A stretch of DNA of 64,000 nucleotides from Alcanivorax limicola. Lineage in GTDB: Bacteria > Pseudomonadota > Gammaproteobacteria > Pseudomonadales > Alcanivoracaceae. The notes below the pieces were generated by a model, which did no database searches, was not told the origin of the DNA, and saw only the letters and a list, made by a program, of their open reading frames with translations. This document shows positions 9,855 through 17,540 of the stretch, piece after piece (positions within the stretch are counted from its first letter, which is position 1; every line of letters starts with the position of its first letter). The stretch covers positions 186,001 through 250,000 of the forward strand of contig NZ_JAIOUB010000003.1 in the NCBI RefSeq assembly GCF_019931215.1. The letters run 5' to 3'. Made by a program: the position numbers and the translations under genes.

Positions 9855-11000
9855 ATGATCCCCCGTACTTTGTTCTCGTCTGACCACGAAACCTTCCGCG
9901 ACACCGTGCGCAAGTTTCTGGAAAACGAAGCGACCCCGCATCATGAAGAGTGGGAAAAAACCGGCCAGGTACCCAAGGAACTGTGGCGCAAGGCAGGCGA
10001 GCAAGGCTTCCTCTGCCCGATGGTATCGGAAGAGTACGGCGGCCTGGGCACCGACTTCCTGTACAGCGTTGTCGTCAGCGAAGAGATTTCCCGCGCTGGC
10101 CTGACCGGTATCGGCTGGGGCCTGCACACCGAAATCGTGGCGCCCTATGTGGAGCACTACGGCAGCGAAGAGCAGAAGCAGCGCATCCTGCCGAAGATGG
10201 TCAGCGGCGAAATGATTGGCGCCATCGCCATGTCCGAGCCCGCTGCCGGGTCTGACCTGCAGGGCATCAAGACAACCGCCGTCAAGGATGGCGACGGCTA
10301 TATCCTCAACGGCTCCAAAACCTTCATCACCAACGGCCAGAATGCCGACCTGGTGATCGTGGTGGCCAAAACTGACCCGACCAAGGGCGCCAAAGGCATC
10401 AGCCTGTTCCTGCTTGAAGCCGGCACCCCGGGCTTCGAGAAAGGCAAGAACCTGAAAAAAGTGGGCATGAAAGCCCAGGACACCTCCGAGCTGTTTTTCC
10501 AGGACGTGCGCCTGCCGAAAGAAGCCCTGCTGGGTGAAGAAGGCAAAGGCTTCATCTACTTGATGGAAGAACTGCCCCAGGAACGCCTCGGCATCGCCAT
10601 CAACGGCCTGGCCATGGCAGAAAGCGCTTTCGAGCAGACCGTGGCATACGTCAAGGACCGCAAGGCCTTCGGCAAATCCATCGCCGAATTCCAGAACACC
10701 CAGTTCAAACTGGCCGAGATGCACACCGAACTCGAAGTGGGCCGCGCCTACGTTGATCGCTGCCTCGAACTGCACCTCAAGGGCGAGCTGGATATCCCCA
10801 CTGCCGCAGCGTCCAAGTACTACATCACCGACCTGCAGTGCAAAGTGATCGACGAGTGCCTTCAGCTGCACGGCGGCTACGGCTACATGTGGGAATACCC
10901 CATCGCCCGCATGTTCGCCGACGCCCGCGTACAGCGCATCTACGGCGGCACCAACGAGATCATGAAAACCATCATCGCCAAAAAAATCCTGGCCGACTGA
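9855..11000 (+). CDS. Acyl-CoA dehydrogenase, long-chain type
   Basis: 381 residues from the ATG at 9855, which follows CAGGAG; an in-frame ATG at 9807 has no good site. FAD-dependent alpha,beta-dehydrogenation of acyl-CoA in beta-oxidation. Domains: helical N-terminus (1-120), beta-barrel with AMSEPAAGSDLQGIKT, C-terminal helical domain ending IYGGTNEIMKTIIAKKIL. At the medium-chain catalytic Glu site (YEGT) this protein has YGGT, while Glu260 in ESAFEQTVAYVK matches the helix-G base of long-chain and isovaleryl-CoA dehydrogenases. It is monocistronic, closed by a strong terminator. Chain-length preference is inference. Confidence 0.93.
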   Translation: MIPRTLFSSDHETFRDTVRKFLENEATPHHEEWEKTGQVPKELWRKAGEQGFLCPMVSEEYGGLGTDFLYSVVVSEEISRAGLTGIGWGLHTEIVAPYVEHYGSEEQKQRILPKMVSGEMIGAIAMSEPAAGSDLQGIKTTAVKDGDGYILNGSKTFITNGQNADLVIVVAKTDPTKGAKGISLFLLEAGTPGFEKGKNLKKVGMKAQDTSELFFQDVRLPKEALLGEEGKGFIYLMEELPQERLGIAINGLAMAESAFEQTVAYVKDRKAFGKSIAEFQNTQFKLAEMHTELEVGRAYVDRCLELHLKGELDIPTAAASKYYITDLQCKVIDECLQLHGGYGYMWEYPIARMFADARVQRIYGGTNEIMKTIIAKKILAD

Positions 11001-11011
11001 TACATGATCCC

Positions 11012-11050
11012 GATAAAAAAGGCGGCCCGAAACGGCCGCCTTTTTTTATC
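11012..11050. terminator. Strong bidirectional terminator after the acyl-CoA dehydrogenase gene
   Basis: GGCGGCC (11021-11027) and GGCCGCC (11034-11040) form a 7-bp GC stem with a 6-nt loop, flanked by GATAAAAAA and TTTTTTTATC, which extend the pairing and give a T-run on both strands. Confidence 0.93.
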
Positions 11051-11305
11051 CCCACCGCATGACACTGCATTCACCATCACTCCCAGCACACCGCCCTCCT
11101 CCTACGCCGCATTCGCCAGGAATCCCACCCGCGCCTCCGTCGTCCGGGACGGTTGGCTGCCGCACAGACAGCTTGTAAAAAGACCCGCATACAGAAGCGA
11201 CAAAAAGATCGGCAGGGCGGGAGTTGCGCCTGTCTTTGACCCAGATCAGTGCCCACCCACATTCCCGCGCTGATCATGTTCCAATGACTACAAGGAGACA
11301 CCGCC
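11051..11305. other. Gap with no recognised gene
   Basis: Together with the terminator this makes about 305 nt without a gene. The short open frames here have no ribosome-binding site and no recognisable protein character. No promoter, repeat or RNA structure is convincing. Confidence 0.5.
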
Positions 11306-11764
11306 ATGCGCTTTCGTCGGATCAAGGATGTACTGGAATGGACACGCCGCTTTCATAATACCCTCGCCAATGATTATGACGGGCTGGCCAGGGGGCAGGA
11401 GCAGGAGCGGGTTGGCATGTTGCTGCAGTATCTGGCGGAGCATGAACGGGCGCTGAGTGAGGCATTGCAGCATTATGAGGAGGACGCTGGTGCAGAAGTG
11501 CTGAACACCTGGTACGACCAGGCGCCGGAGATCGCGCTGCCGCCGGATCTCGACAGCTTGTCTGAAACGCTGGAAAGGGTCGACACGCAATCCGTGCTGG
11601 CGTTGGCGCTCGATTTCCATGATGTGCTGATCGACATGTACGAAACCTTTGCCGCGAAGGCGCCCACCCCCGGGGTGCAGCGCCTGTTTGACAGCCTGTC
11701 GAGTCAGGAAACCCGCGAGAAGCTGCGCACGGCGCGGGATGCGTTGCGGCTGGAAGATCTCTGA
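11306..11764 (+). CDS. Small all-helical protein, ferritin/rubrerythrin-like in character
   Basis: 152 residues, soluble, strongly helical and acidic, with no signal peptide. An AAGGAG site precedes the ATG. The pattern of Glu/His/Asp in amphipathic helices (HNTLANDYDGL, YLAEHERALSEALQHYEE, LALDFHDVLIDMYETF) suggests a four-helix bundle resembling ferritin-like or rubrerythrin-like domains, possibly metal-binding through E48-x-x-H-type pairs, but canonical EXXH pairs are incomplete. I do not recognise a named family. It faces a host-attachment-family gene across 30 nt. Function unknown. Confidence 0.7.
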   Translation: MRFRRIKDVLEWTRRFHNTLANDYDGLARGQEQERVGMLLQYLAEHERALSEALQHYEEDAGAEVLNTWYDQAPEIALPPDLDSLSETLERVDTQSVLALALDFHDVLIDMYETFAAKAPTPGVQRLFDSLSSQETREKLRTARDALRLEDL

Positions 11765-11794
11765 CCCGCTACCGTGCTGGTCGCTAGCCCAGCA

Positions 11795-12223
11795 TCAATC
11801 AAACACATACCGCCTGATCGTCTCCACATCCTCCCCGGCCAGATTTTTCTGGATGGTCTTGTCCACCATCTTGCCCAGGTGCCCGTTCAGGGTGTGGCGC
11901 AGGGCGCCGAGAAAGGCGGGGGGTGAAATGATCACCAGCTTGTCGAATTTGCCTTTTATGCGGCCTTTTTCCAGGGCCTCGGTAATGGTGCGGGCGAAGG
12001 TGTGGTGTTGCTGGTCGCGCACGTCCGGTGGCTCCATGGCGCTACGGCTTTCGTTGGCGCTTTCGAAGGTGCGGCCGGGGCGGTCGCTGTAGATGTCCTG
12101 GTCTTTCAGTCGGCTTTCGGGGAAGGCGAAGCTTTCGATTTCCTGTGGGGGTTGTACCCGGTTGAGGGCAGAGAAAATACGAGCGCGGGAGCTTTCGGCG
12201 ACAACGATCCAGGTCTTGTCCAT
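11795..12223 (-). CDS. Host attachment protein family (COG5622-like)
   Basis: 142 residues from the internal ATG at 12223, chosen because AGGAGG precedes it by 7 nt and the family starts at TWIVVAESSRARIF; an ATG 14 codons earlier is less likely. The fold resembles eRF1/archaeal release-factor-like domains: N-terminal strand WIVVAESSRARIFSA, a loop rich in polar residues, then FDKLVIISPPAFLGALRHTL. Originally described as required for attachment to host cells in a plant-associated bacterium; the biochemical role is unknown and it is widespread in free-living Proteobacteria. Cytoplasmic by sequence. Confidence 0.8.
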   Translation of the reverse strand: MDKTWIVVAESSRARIFSALNRVQPPQEIESFAFPESRLKDQDIYSDRPGRTFESANESRSAMEPPDVRDQQHHTFARTITEALEKGRIKGKFDKLVIISPPAFLGALRHTLNGHLGKMVDKTIQKNLAGEDVETIRRYVFD

Positions 12224-12274
12224 GGGGCGCCTCCTGTACGGGATGACGAAATGGCCATGTGTCATGGTCTCTGT

Positions 12275-13060
12275 CTAGTCAGACTGACTCAGATCAGAAA
12301 GTTTCTCAATCGCCTGTCGGGCGAGGCGCTCGCCCATGGCGCTAAAGCCTGCGGCGGAGGGGTGGTAGCCGTCTTCGGCCAGCAGTGCCGGGTCGCTGAG
12401 GTCGCCGTAATCCAGCACCGGGCAGCCCCGGGCGGCGCTCACCTGGCGCAGGCCGTGATCCAGCAGGCGTGCGCGCAGGCCGATGACGGCGCGCAGGGGC
12501 TGGGGCAGGGCGCTGAAGCGATGCATCGGTGGCACCGGCGCAAAGGCGATCCGGGCGGCAGGCTGCAGGTGTTGCAGGGTGTTGATGAGGGTATGCAGCT
12601 GTGTACGCCAGTGTCGCAGCGTTGTCAGGCCGGTGGTGTCGTTCACGCCCATCATCACCAGCAGGAGATCTGCGCCAGGTTCATGCGCGGGTACGGAATC
12701 GGGCAACGGCTGCGCGAGCAGCGCGGCCAGTCGCAGCCCATTGCGGCCGTGGCACTGCCAGCGCACGCTGCGGCCGGTGAGGGCGGCCAGGGGCTTCGCC
12801 AGGGCCGGTCCGGCGCCGTCGGCCTGGGTCTGTACGCCGACGCCGGCCACCGGGGATTCGCCAATGATCAGGCAATGCAGTGGCGGGCCGGTGGGGCCGC
12901 CGGGCGGGTGGCACTGGTCTGTCCGGGGACCGTCCGCCTCGGGCAGGCGCAGGGCGGTGCGTCGGGTGCGGCGCGCTTGCACGGCCAGCACTGGCAGTAA
13001 CACCAGTGCCAGCAGCCAGAACAGCAGCCACAACAGCAGCCACAACAGCAGCGTGCGCAC
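12275..13060 (-). CDS. SGNH/GDSL-family hydrolase with N-terminal membrane anchor
   Basis: 261 residues, GTG start immediately after the TGA of the aldo/keto reductase gene (no spacer), so translation is probably coupled. Residues 3-26 are an almost pure Leu/Trp membrane segment, encoded by a low-complexity repeat. SGNH blocks: I is IGESPVAGVGV (the usual GDS is GES), II GRNGLRLA, III MMGVNDTTGL, V DGYHPSAAGF with catalytic Asp-His. Expected to act as a periplasm-facing, membrane-tethered esterase or lipase. Substrate unknown. Confidence 0.82.
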   Translation of the reverse strand: MRTLLLWLLLWLLFWLLALVLLPVLAVQARRTRRTALRLPEADGPRTDQCHPPGGPTGPPLHCLIIGESPVAGVGVQTQADGAGPALAKPLAALTGRSVRWQCHGRNGLRLAALLAQPLPDSVPAHEPGADLLLVMMGVNDTTGLTTLRHWRTQLHTLINTLQHLQPAARIAFAPVPPMHRFSALPQPLRAVIGLRARLLDHGLRQVSAARGCPVLDYGDLSDPALLAEDGYHPSAAGFSAMGERLARQAIEKLSDLSQSD

Positions 13061-14098
13061 TCAGGGCGCCGGGTAAGGGTGTTCGGCGTGGATCGCCTCC
13101 AGTGCTTTTTCCAGTGTCTTGTCCAGGGGGACCTCGATGCTGCGCAGGTTGGTTTCCAGCTGGGTGAGGTCGGTGGCGCCGATGATGTTGCTGGTCACGA
13201 ACGGGCGGCTGGTCACGTATTGCAGGGCCAGTTGCGCCGGGTTGAGGCCGTGGGCTTCGGCCAGTTGGCAGTACTTCTCTGTGGCGGCGGCAGCCTGCGG
13301 GTTGGTGTAGCGCGAGAACTGCTTGAACAGTGTCAGACGGGCCGCCTCCGGCCAGGTGTCGTTGCGGTATTTGCCGGAGAGCATGCCGAAGGCCAGCGGG
13401 GAGTAGGCCAGCAGGCCGATGTCTTCGCGGTGGGCCACTTCGGCCAGGCCGACTTCGAAGCTGCGGTTGAGCAAGGAGTAGGGGTTCTGGATCGACACCG
13501 GGCGGGGCGCGCCCAGGCGTTCGGCTTCCATGACGTACTTCATGGTGCCCCAGGCGGTTTCGTTGGAGAGGCCGTAGTGGCGAATCTTGCCGGCCTTGAC
13601 CAGGCCGTCCAGCACTTCGATGGTCTCTTCAATCGGCACGGCGGCGTCGTCCTGGCGGTGCTTGTAGCCCAGGCGGCCGAAGAAGTTGGTGCTGCGTTCG
13701 GGCCAGTGCAGTTGATACAGGTCGATGACGTCGGTCTGCAGGCGGCGCAGGCTGCCTTCTACGGCTTCCTCCAGGTGCTGGCGGTTGAGGCGCGGGCCGC
13801 CGCGGATATGGCTGATCCAGTCGCCGGGGCCGGCGGCCTTGGTGGCCAGAATGATGTCCTGGCGGCGTCCGCTGCGGGCAAACCAGTTACCGATGATCTC
13901 TTCCGTCTTGCCAGCAGTGTCTGCGGACGTGGGCACGGCGTACATCTCGGCGGTATCGAAGAAGTTGATGCCGTGCTCTACCGCCAGGTCCATCTGCGCA
14001 AAGCCTTCCTCCTGGGTGTTCTGCTTGCCCCAGGTCATGGTGCCCAGGCACAGGGCGCTGACGTTCAGGTCGGTGCGGCCAAGACGGCGGTATTCCAT
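13061..14098 (-). CDS. tas: NADP(H)-dependent aldo/keto reductase, Tas-like
   Basis: 345 residues; TIM-barrel AKR. Catalytic tetrad regions: FFDTAEMYAVP (Asp, Tyr), IILATKAAGPG (Lys) and LYQLHWPER (His). The insertion with NFFGRLGYKHRQDD and the length fit E. coli Tas, which complements tyrosine auxotrophy in a prephenate dehydrogenase mutant but whose natural substrate is unclear. It precedes the SGNH gene with no gap, forming a two-gene unit, and is divergent from the carotenoid oxygenase gene. Family firm, exact orthology moderate. Confidence 0.88.
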   Translation of the reverse strand: MEYRRLGRTDLNVSALCLGTMTWGKQNTQEEGFAQMDLAVEHGINFFDTAEMYAVPTSADTAGKTEEIIGNWFARSGRRQDIILATKAAGPGDWISHIRGGPRLNRQHLEEAVEGSLRRLQTDVIDLYQLHWPERSTNFFGRLGYKHRQDDAAVPIEETIEVLDGLVKAGKIRHYGLSNETAWGTMKYVMEAERLGAPRPVSIQNPYSLLNRSFEVGLAEVAHREDIGLLAYSPLAFGMLSGKYRNDTWPEAARLTLFKQFSRYTNPQAAAATEKYCQLAEAHGLNPAQLALQYVTSRPFVTSNIIGATDLTQLETNLRSIEVPLDKTLEKALEAIHAEHPYPAP

Positions 14099-14221
14099 GG
14101 TGTGCTCCAGTGACGGTTGGGTTCTTGCGTGGCCCCGATGATAACGAGGCTGTGCCGTTGCCGGTAGGGCAGCAATCGGTGGTGATTGACGCGGATATAC
14201 ATGGCGCAGGTCTGTATAGGC

Positions 14222-14250
14222 TTGTCTGCGCGGGCGGATCGCTTTATACC
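14222..14250 (+). promoter_or_regulatory. Possible sigma70 promoter for the carotenoid oxygenase gene
   Basis: TTGTCT (14222-14227), 17-nt spacer, TATACC (14245-14250). Predicted start near 14257 agrees with the chosen translation start at 14297. Confidence 0.4.
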
Positions 14251-14296
14251 AGAGGGTTCTGATGGATTGGAACCGGCCGGTTCCCCGGGAGTGTTC

Positions 14297-15730
14297 ATGG
14301 CGTTGGCAGGCAGGTCTTCAGATGATCCGCGTATGGCGCATGTGGGTGGATTCGAGGCGCTGGAGCAGGAGTTCAGCTACACGATTCCCAACAGCGCGGT
14401 GCGCGGTCGTATTCCGCCGACAGTGCGGGGCACCTTCCTGCGTATCGGTCCCGGGCGCAATCGCATTGGTGAGGACACCTTCGGCCACTGGTTCGACGGC
14501 GATGGCATGGTGCATGCGCTGACCTTCACCGATGACGGGGCCTGGTACCGAAACCGCTATGTGCGCACCCCCAAGTACCTCAAGGAAACGGCGGCGGGCA
14601 GGATTGTGTGCCGCAGTTTCGGCCACAACGCGCCCGGTGGGCAGCTGAAGAATATCGGTCGGCCGCCGGCCAATGCGGCGAATACCAGTATTGCCAACCA
14701 TGGCGGGCGCTTGCTGGCGCTGTGGGAAGGGGGGCGGCCCTGGGCGCTGGACCCGCAAACGCTCGAAACTCTCGGAGAATGCAACTTCGATGGCGCGCTG
14801 GGGCTGGCTGATCCGTTCAGCGCCCACGGTCATACTCACCCGCAGACCGGCTACTACTATAACCACGGCGTCACGATAGGGCCGGGCGGGCCGCGCATCA
14901 ATCTGTACGAGATCAATCCCGCCGGGCGGCTGACGCGCAAGCGGCACTTCAATATCGATCATCTGGCCTTTGTGCACGGGTCGGGGCTGTCGGGGCGGCA
15001 TCTGGTGCTGCTGGTGCATCCGCTGGGCATGGCCAGCGTCTGGCCGTTCGTGTTCGGGCGCAAGGCGTTCGATGAGGCCATCGAATATCGCCCTGAATGG
15101 GGCATGAAGGCGTATGTCGTCAGCCTGGAGACCCTGAAGGTGGAGCGGGTGTTCGAGCTCGCACCTTTTGTGTTGTTCCACTACGGGAATTGCCGGGAGG
15201 AAGGCGAGGAACTGGTGGTGGACCTGATTCGCTTCGAGGACTTCGCCGTGGCGGGGCAGTTGCGGGATGTGTTCGGCAGCAGTGCGGCGGAGGGCGGCAA
15301 GCCCTGGCAGTATCGCTTCAATCTGCGTACCGGCGCAGTGCGTGAGGCGGCACTGCCGACCCGGCTGGGGTGTGAGTTCCCGCAGTTTGATCTGCGCTAC
15401 AGCGGCCGTGAAAGCCGCTATCTGTACACTGCGGCCATCGCGGACAACGGCACGCCCGGCTTCTTCAATGCCATCCAGCGGCTGGATACCCGCAGTGGCG
15501 AGGTGGTGGTGCATGATCTGGGGCCGGGGCGCTTCACGTCCGAGGCGATGTTTGTGCCCGAGGGAGACGCGGAGGGGGATGGTTACCTGTGTGCGGTGGT
15601 GTATGATGCGGCCACGCACCGCAGTGAAGTGGTGCTGCTGGATGCCCGCAGTGACACACTGGGCGAAGTGGCCGCCGTGCCACTGCGCAACCCTGTGCCA
15701 TTCGGATTTCACTGCGGCTACATTCAATGA
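14297..15730 (+). CDS. Carotenoid oxygenase (RPE65/CCD family)
   Basis: 477 residues from the ATG at 14297, which has GGGAG just upstream; an open start at 14186 would add 37 residues lacking family character and run through the promoter. Seven-bladed propeller non-haem iron enzyme that cleaves conjugated double bonds with O2. The four iron His regions are visible: FSAHGHTHPQTG, FVHGSGLSGRH, LFHYGNCREE and the C-terminal PFGFHCGYIQ; RIGPGRN and WFDGDGMVHAL are family N-terminal motifs. No carotenoid synthesis genes are nearby, so the substrate may be imported or a stilbene/lignin-derived aromatic. No signal peptide seen. Confidence 0.92.
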   Translation: MALAGRSSDDPRMAHVGGFEALEQEFSYTIPNSAVRGRIPPTVRGTFLRIGPGRNRIGEDTFGHWFDGDGMVHALTFTDDGAWYRNRYVRTPKYLKETAAGRIVCRSFGHNAPGGQLKNIGRPPANAANTSIANHGGRLLALWEGGRPWALDPQTLETLGECNFDGALGLADPFSAHGHTHPQTGYYYNHGVTIGPGGPRINLYEINPAGRLTRKRHFNIDHLAFVHGSGLSGRHLVLLVHPLGMASVWPFVFGRKAFDEAIEYRPEWGMKAYVVSLETLKVERVFELAPFVLFHYGNCREEGEELVVDLIRFEDFAVAGQLRDVFGSSAAEGGKPWQYRFNLRTGAVREAALPTRLGCEFPQFDLRYSGRESRYLYTAAIADNGTPGFFNAIQRLDTRSGEVVVHDLGPGRFTSEAMFVPEGDAEGDGYLCAVVYDAATHRSEVVLLDARSDTLGEVAAVPLRNPVPFGFHCGYIQ

Positions 15731-15775
15731 ATGGCCCAATGAGCAAGACAGTGAGCGAGCAGGCGCTATTGGCGC

Positions 15776-15804
15776 TTGTCTTGATTGACCCCCTTGGGTA
15801 CAAT
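15776..15804 (+). promoter_or_regulatory. Sigma70 promoter for rplM-rpsI
   Basis: TTGTCT (15776-15781), 17-nt spacer, TACAAT (15799-15804). It gives a leader of about 80 nt before rplM. In E. coli L13 represses its own operon through the leader; whether this leader does so cannot be read here. Confidence 0.65.
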
Positions 15805-15890
15805 CCGCGCTCTCTTATTCGCAGGTGGTGCTGTGTCGCCGCCTCCGATGGGTCCAATTACCCGTAAATTCCTGATTTTGGGGCAGATTC

Positions 15891-16319
15891 ATGAAAACCT
15901 TCAGCGCCAAACCGGACAGCGTCAAGCGCGACTGGTATGTGGTAGACGCTTCCGGCAAGACGCTGGGTCGTCTGGCCAGCGAGATCGCAACGCGTCTGCG
16001 TGGCAAGCACAAGCCTGAGTTCACACCGCACGTCGACACCGGTGACTACATCGTTGTCGTCAATGCAGAGAAAGTGCACGTGACCGGCAAGAAAGCCAGT
16101 GACAAGATGTACTATCGCCACAGCGGTTTTCCGGGTGGTATCAAGCAAGCCAATTTCGAAACCCTGATCGCGAAGAAGCCTGAGCAGGTGCTTGAACTGG
16201 CCGTGAAGGGCATGATGCCGCGTAACCCGCTGGGCCGCGCCATGTTGAGCAAATTGAAAGTGTATGCTGGCGCTGAGCATCCGCACACCGCGCAGCAGCC
16301 GCAAGCACTGGAAATCTAA
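15891..16319 (+). CDS. rplM: 50S ribosomal protein L13
   Basis: 142 residues, standard length. Motifs: [18 protein letters not shown] near the N-terminus, [28 protein letters not shown], and [20 protein letters not shown] near 100-120. It is an early assembly protein of the large subunit binding 23S rRNA. The rpsI gene follows after 10 nt, the conserved L13-S9 operon. Confidence 0.98.
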   Translation: MKTFSAKPDSVKRDWYVVDASGKTLGRLASEIATRLRGKHKPEFTPHVDTGDYIVVVNAEKVHVTGKKASDKMYYRHSGFPGGIKQANFETLIAKKPEQVLELAVKGMMPRNPLGRAMLSKLKVYAGAEHPHTAQQPQALEI

Positions 16320-16329
16320 GGGGTATTTG

Positions 16330-16725
16330 ATGGCAACGGTAGCATCCAATTACGGCACTGGCCGACGCAAGACCTCTGCAGCACGCGTATTCCTGCGTCA
16401 GGGCAGCGGCAAGATCATCGTTAATGGTCGTCCTCTGGACGAGTACTTCGGTCGTGAAACCGCCCGTATGGTGGTGCGTCAGCCGCTCGAGCTGGCTGAA
16501 ATGACTGACCGCTTCGACGTGCTCGTCACTGTCAGCGGTGGCGGCACTACCGGCCAGGCCGGTGCCATTCGCCACGGTATCACCCGTGCACTGATGGATT
16601 ATGACGAAGCGCTGCGTCCGCCGCTGCGTCGTGCCGGTTACGTGACCCGTGATGCCCGTGAAGTCGAGCGTAAGAAGATCGGTCTTCACAAGGCGCGCAA
16701 GCGTCCGCAGTTCTCCAAGCGTTAA
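16330..16725 (+). CDS. rpsI: 30S ribosomal protein S9
   Basis: 131 residues from the ATG at 16330; a longer frame from 16264 overlaps rplM and is not used. Motifs: [30 protein letters not shown], and the C-terminal [11 protein letters not shown] tail that reaches the ribosomal P-site tRNA. Small-subunit head protein; closed by a terminator 20 nt later. Confidence 0.98.
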   Translation: MATVASNYGTGRRKTSAARVFLRQGSGKIIVNGRPLDEYFGRETARMVVRQPLELAEMTDRFDVLVTVSGGGTTGQAGAIRHGITRALMDYDEALRPPLRRAGYVTRDAREVERKKIGLHKARKRPQFSKR

Positions 16726-16744
16726 TTCACGCTGGACGCATCAG

Positions 16745-16772
16745 AGCCCAGTCATTATGGCTGGGCTTTTTT
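16745..16772 (+). terminator. Rho-independent terminator of rplM-rpsI
   Basis: AGCCCAG (16745-16751) pairs with CTGGGCT (16761-16767), 9-nt loop, followed by five more T. Confidence 0.9.
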
Positions 16773-16818
16773 GTGCGTAAATCAGCGACATATCGGCGCC
16801 TAAAAGCAGTCAAGCCGG

Positions 16819-16847
16819 TTGTCAGTCATGGTCTTTTTCTTTACTAT
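16819..16847 (+). promoter_or_regulatory. Sigma70 promoter for petABC
   Basis: TTGTCA (16819-16824), 17-nt spacer, TACTAT (16842-16847), about 100 nt before petA. Confidence 0.6.
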
Positions 16848-16946
16848 TTGCCGCGCCTTATTCCGCCCGGTTTGTGGGGTTATGCCCGCACAAACCGTAC
16901 CACCCGAGCCCGGGATGGGGAGTAGCCTCCAGGGGAGATCATCTCG

Positions 16947-17540
16947 ATGAGTAAAGACGGCGTAAACACCAGCCGGCGTACCTTTCTGATTGGCCTGACA
17001 TCTGCTGTCGGTGCTGTAGGTGCGGTCGGTGTGGCAGTGCCCTTCGTAAAATCATGGCAGCCCAGTGCCCGTGCAGAAAATGCCGGCGCCCCGGTCACCA
17101 TTGATATCAGCAAGCTTGAAGCCGGACAGCGCGTGGTGCGTGAATGGCGCGGCCAGCCCGTCTGGATTGTACGCCGCACGCCGGAAATGCTGGCGGGCCT
17201 GGATGAGCTGAGTGACACCGCGACGCTGCGCGACCCGCAGTCGGAAGTGGGCACACAGCAGCCTGCCTACGCGCAGAACGTGTATCGTTCCATCAAGCCG
17301 GAAGTGCTGGTGCTGATCGGCACCTGTACGCACCTGGGTTGTTCGCCGACCTACATTCCGCGGCCGACGGTGCAGTTGCAGCATGGTGGCTTCTTCTGCC
17401 CCTGCCACAACTCCACGTTCGACTTTGCCGGCCGTGTGTATCGCGGCGTGCCAGCGCCCACCAACCTGGTGGTGCCGCCTCACTCCTACCTGGATGATGC
17501 TGTCATCATCGTCGGTTCTGAAGAAGGAGAGACCGCATAA
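16947..17540 (+). CDS. petA: Ubiquinol-cytochrome c reductase iron-sulfur (Rieske) subunit
   Basis: 197 residues. N-terminal twin-arginine signal-anchor (SRRTFLIG, then a hydrophobic stretch to about residue 35) for folded export with the [2Fe-2S] cluster. Cluster boxes CTHLGC (about 130-135) and CPCHNS (about 151-156) supply two Cys and two His plus the disulfide. It carries electrons from quinol at the Qo site to cytochrome c1. Its stop overlaps the petB start by 1 nt (TAATG). Confidence 0.97.
   Translation: MSKDGVNTSRRTFLIGLTSAVGAVGAVGVAVPFVKSWQPSARAENAGAPVTIDISKLEAGQRVVREWRGQPVWIVRRTPEMLAGLDELSDTATLRDPQSEVGTQQPAYAQNVYRSIKPEVLVLIGTCTHLGCSPTYIPRPTVQLQHGGFFCPCHNSTFDFAGRVYRGVPAPTNLVVPPHSYLDDAVIIVGSEEGETA

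Noticed and set aside
11004-11273. 89-codon frame after the acyl-CoA dehydrogenase
   Set aside because: It starts inside the terminator and has no protein character.
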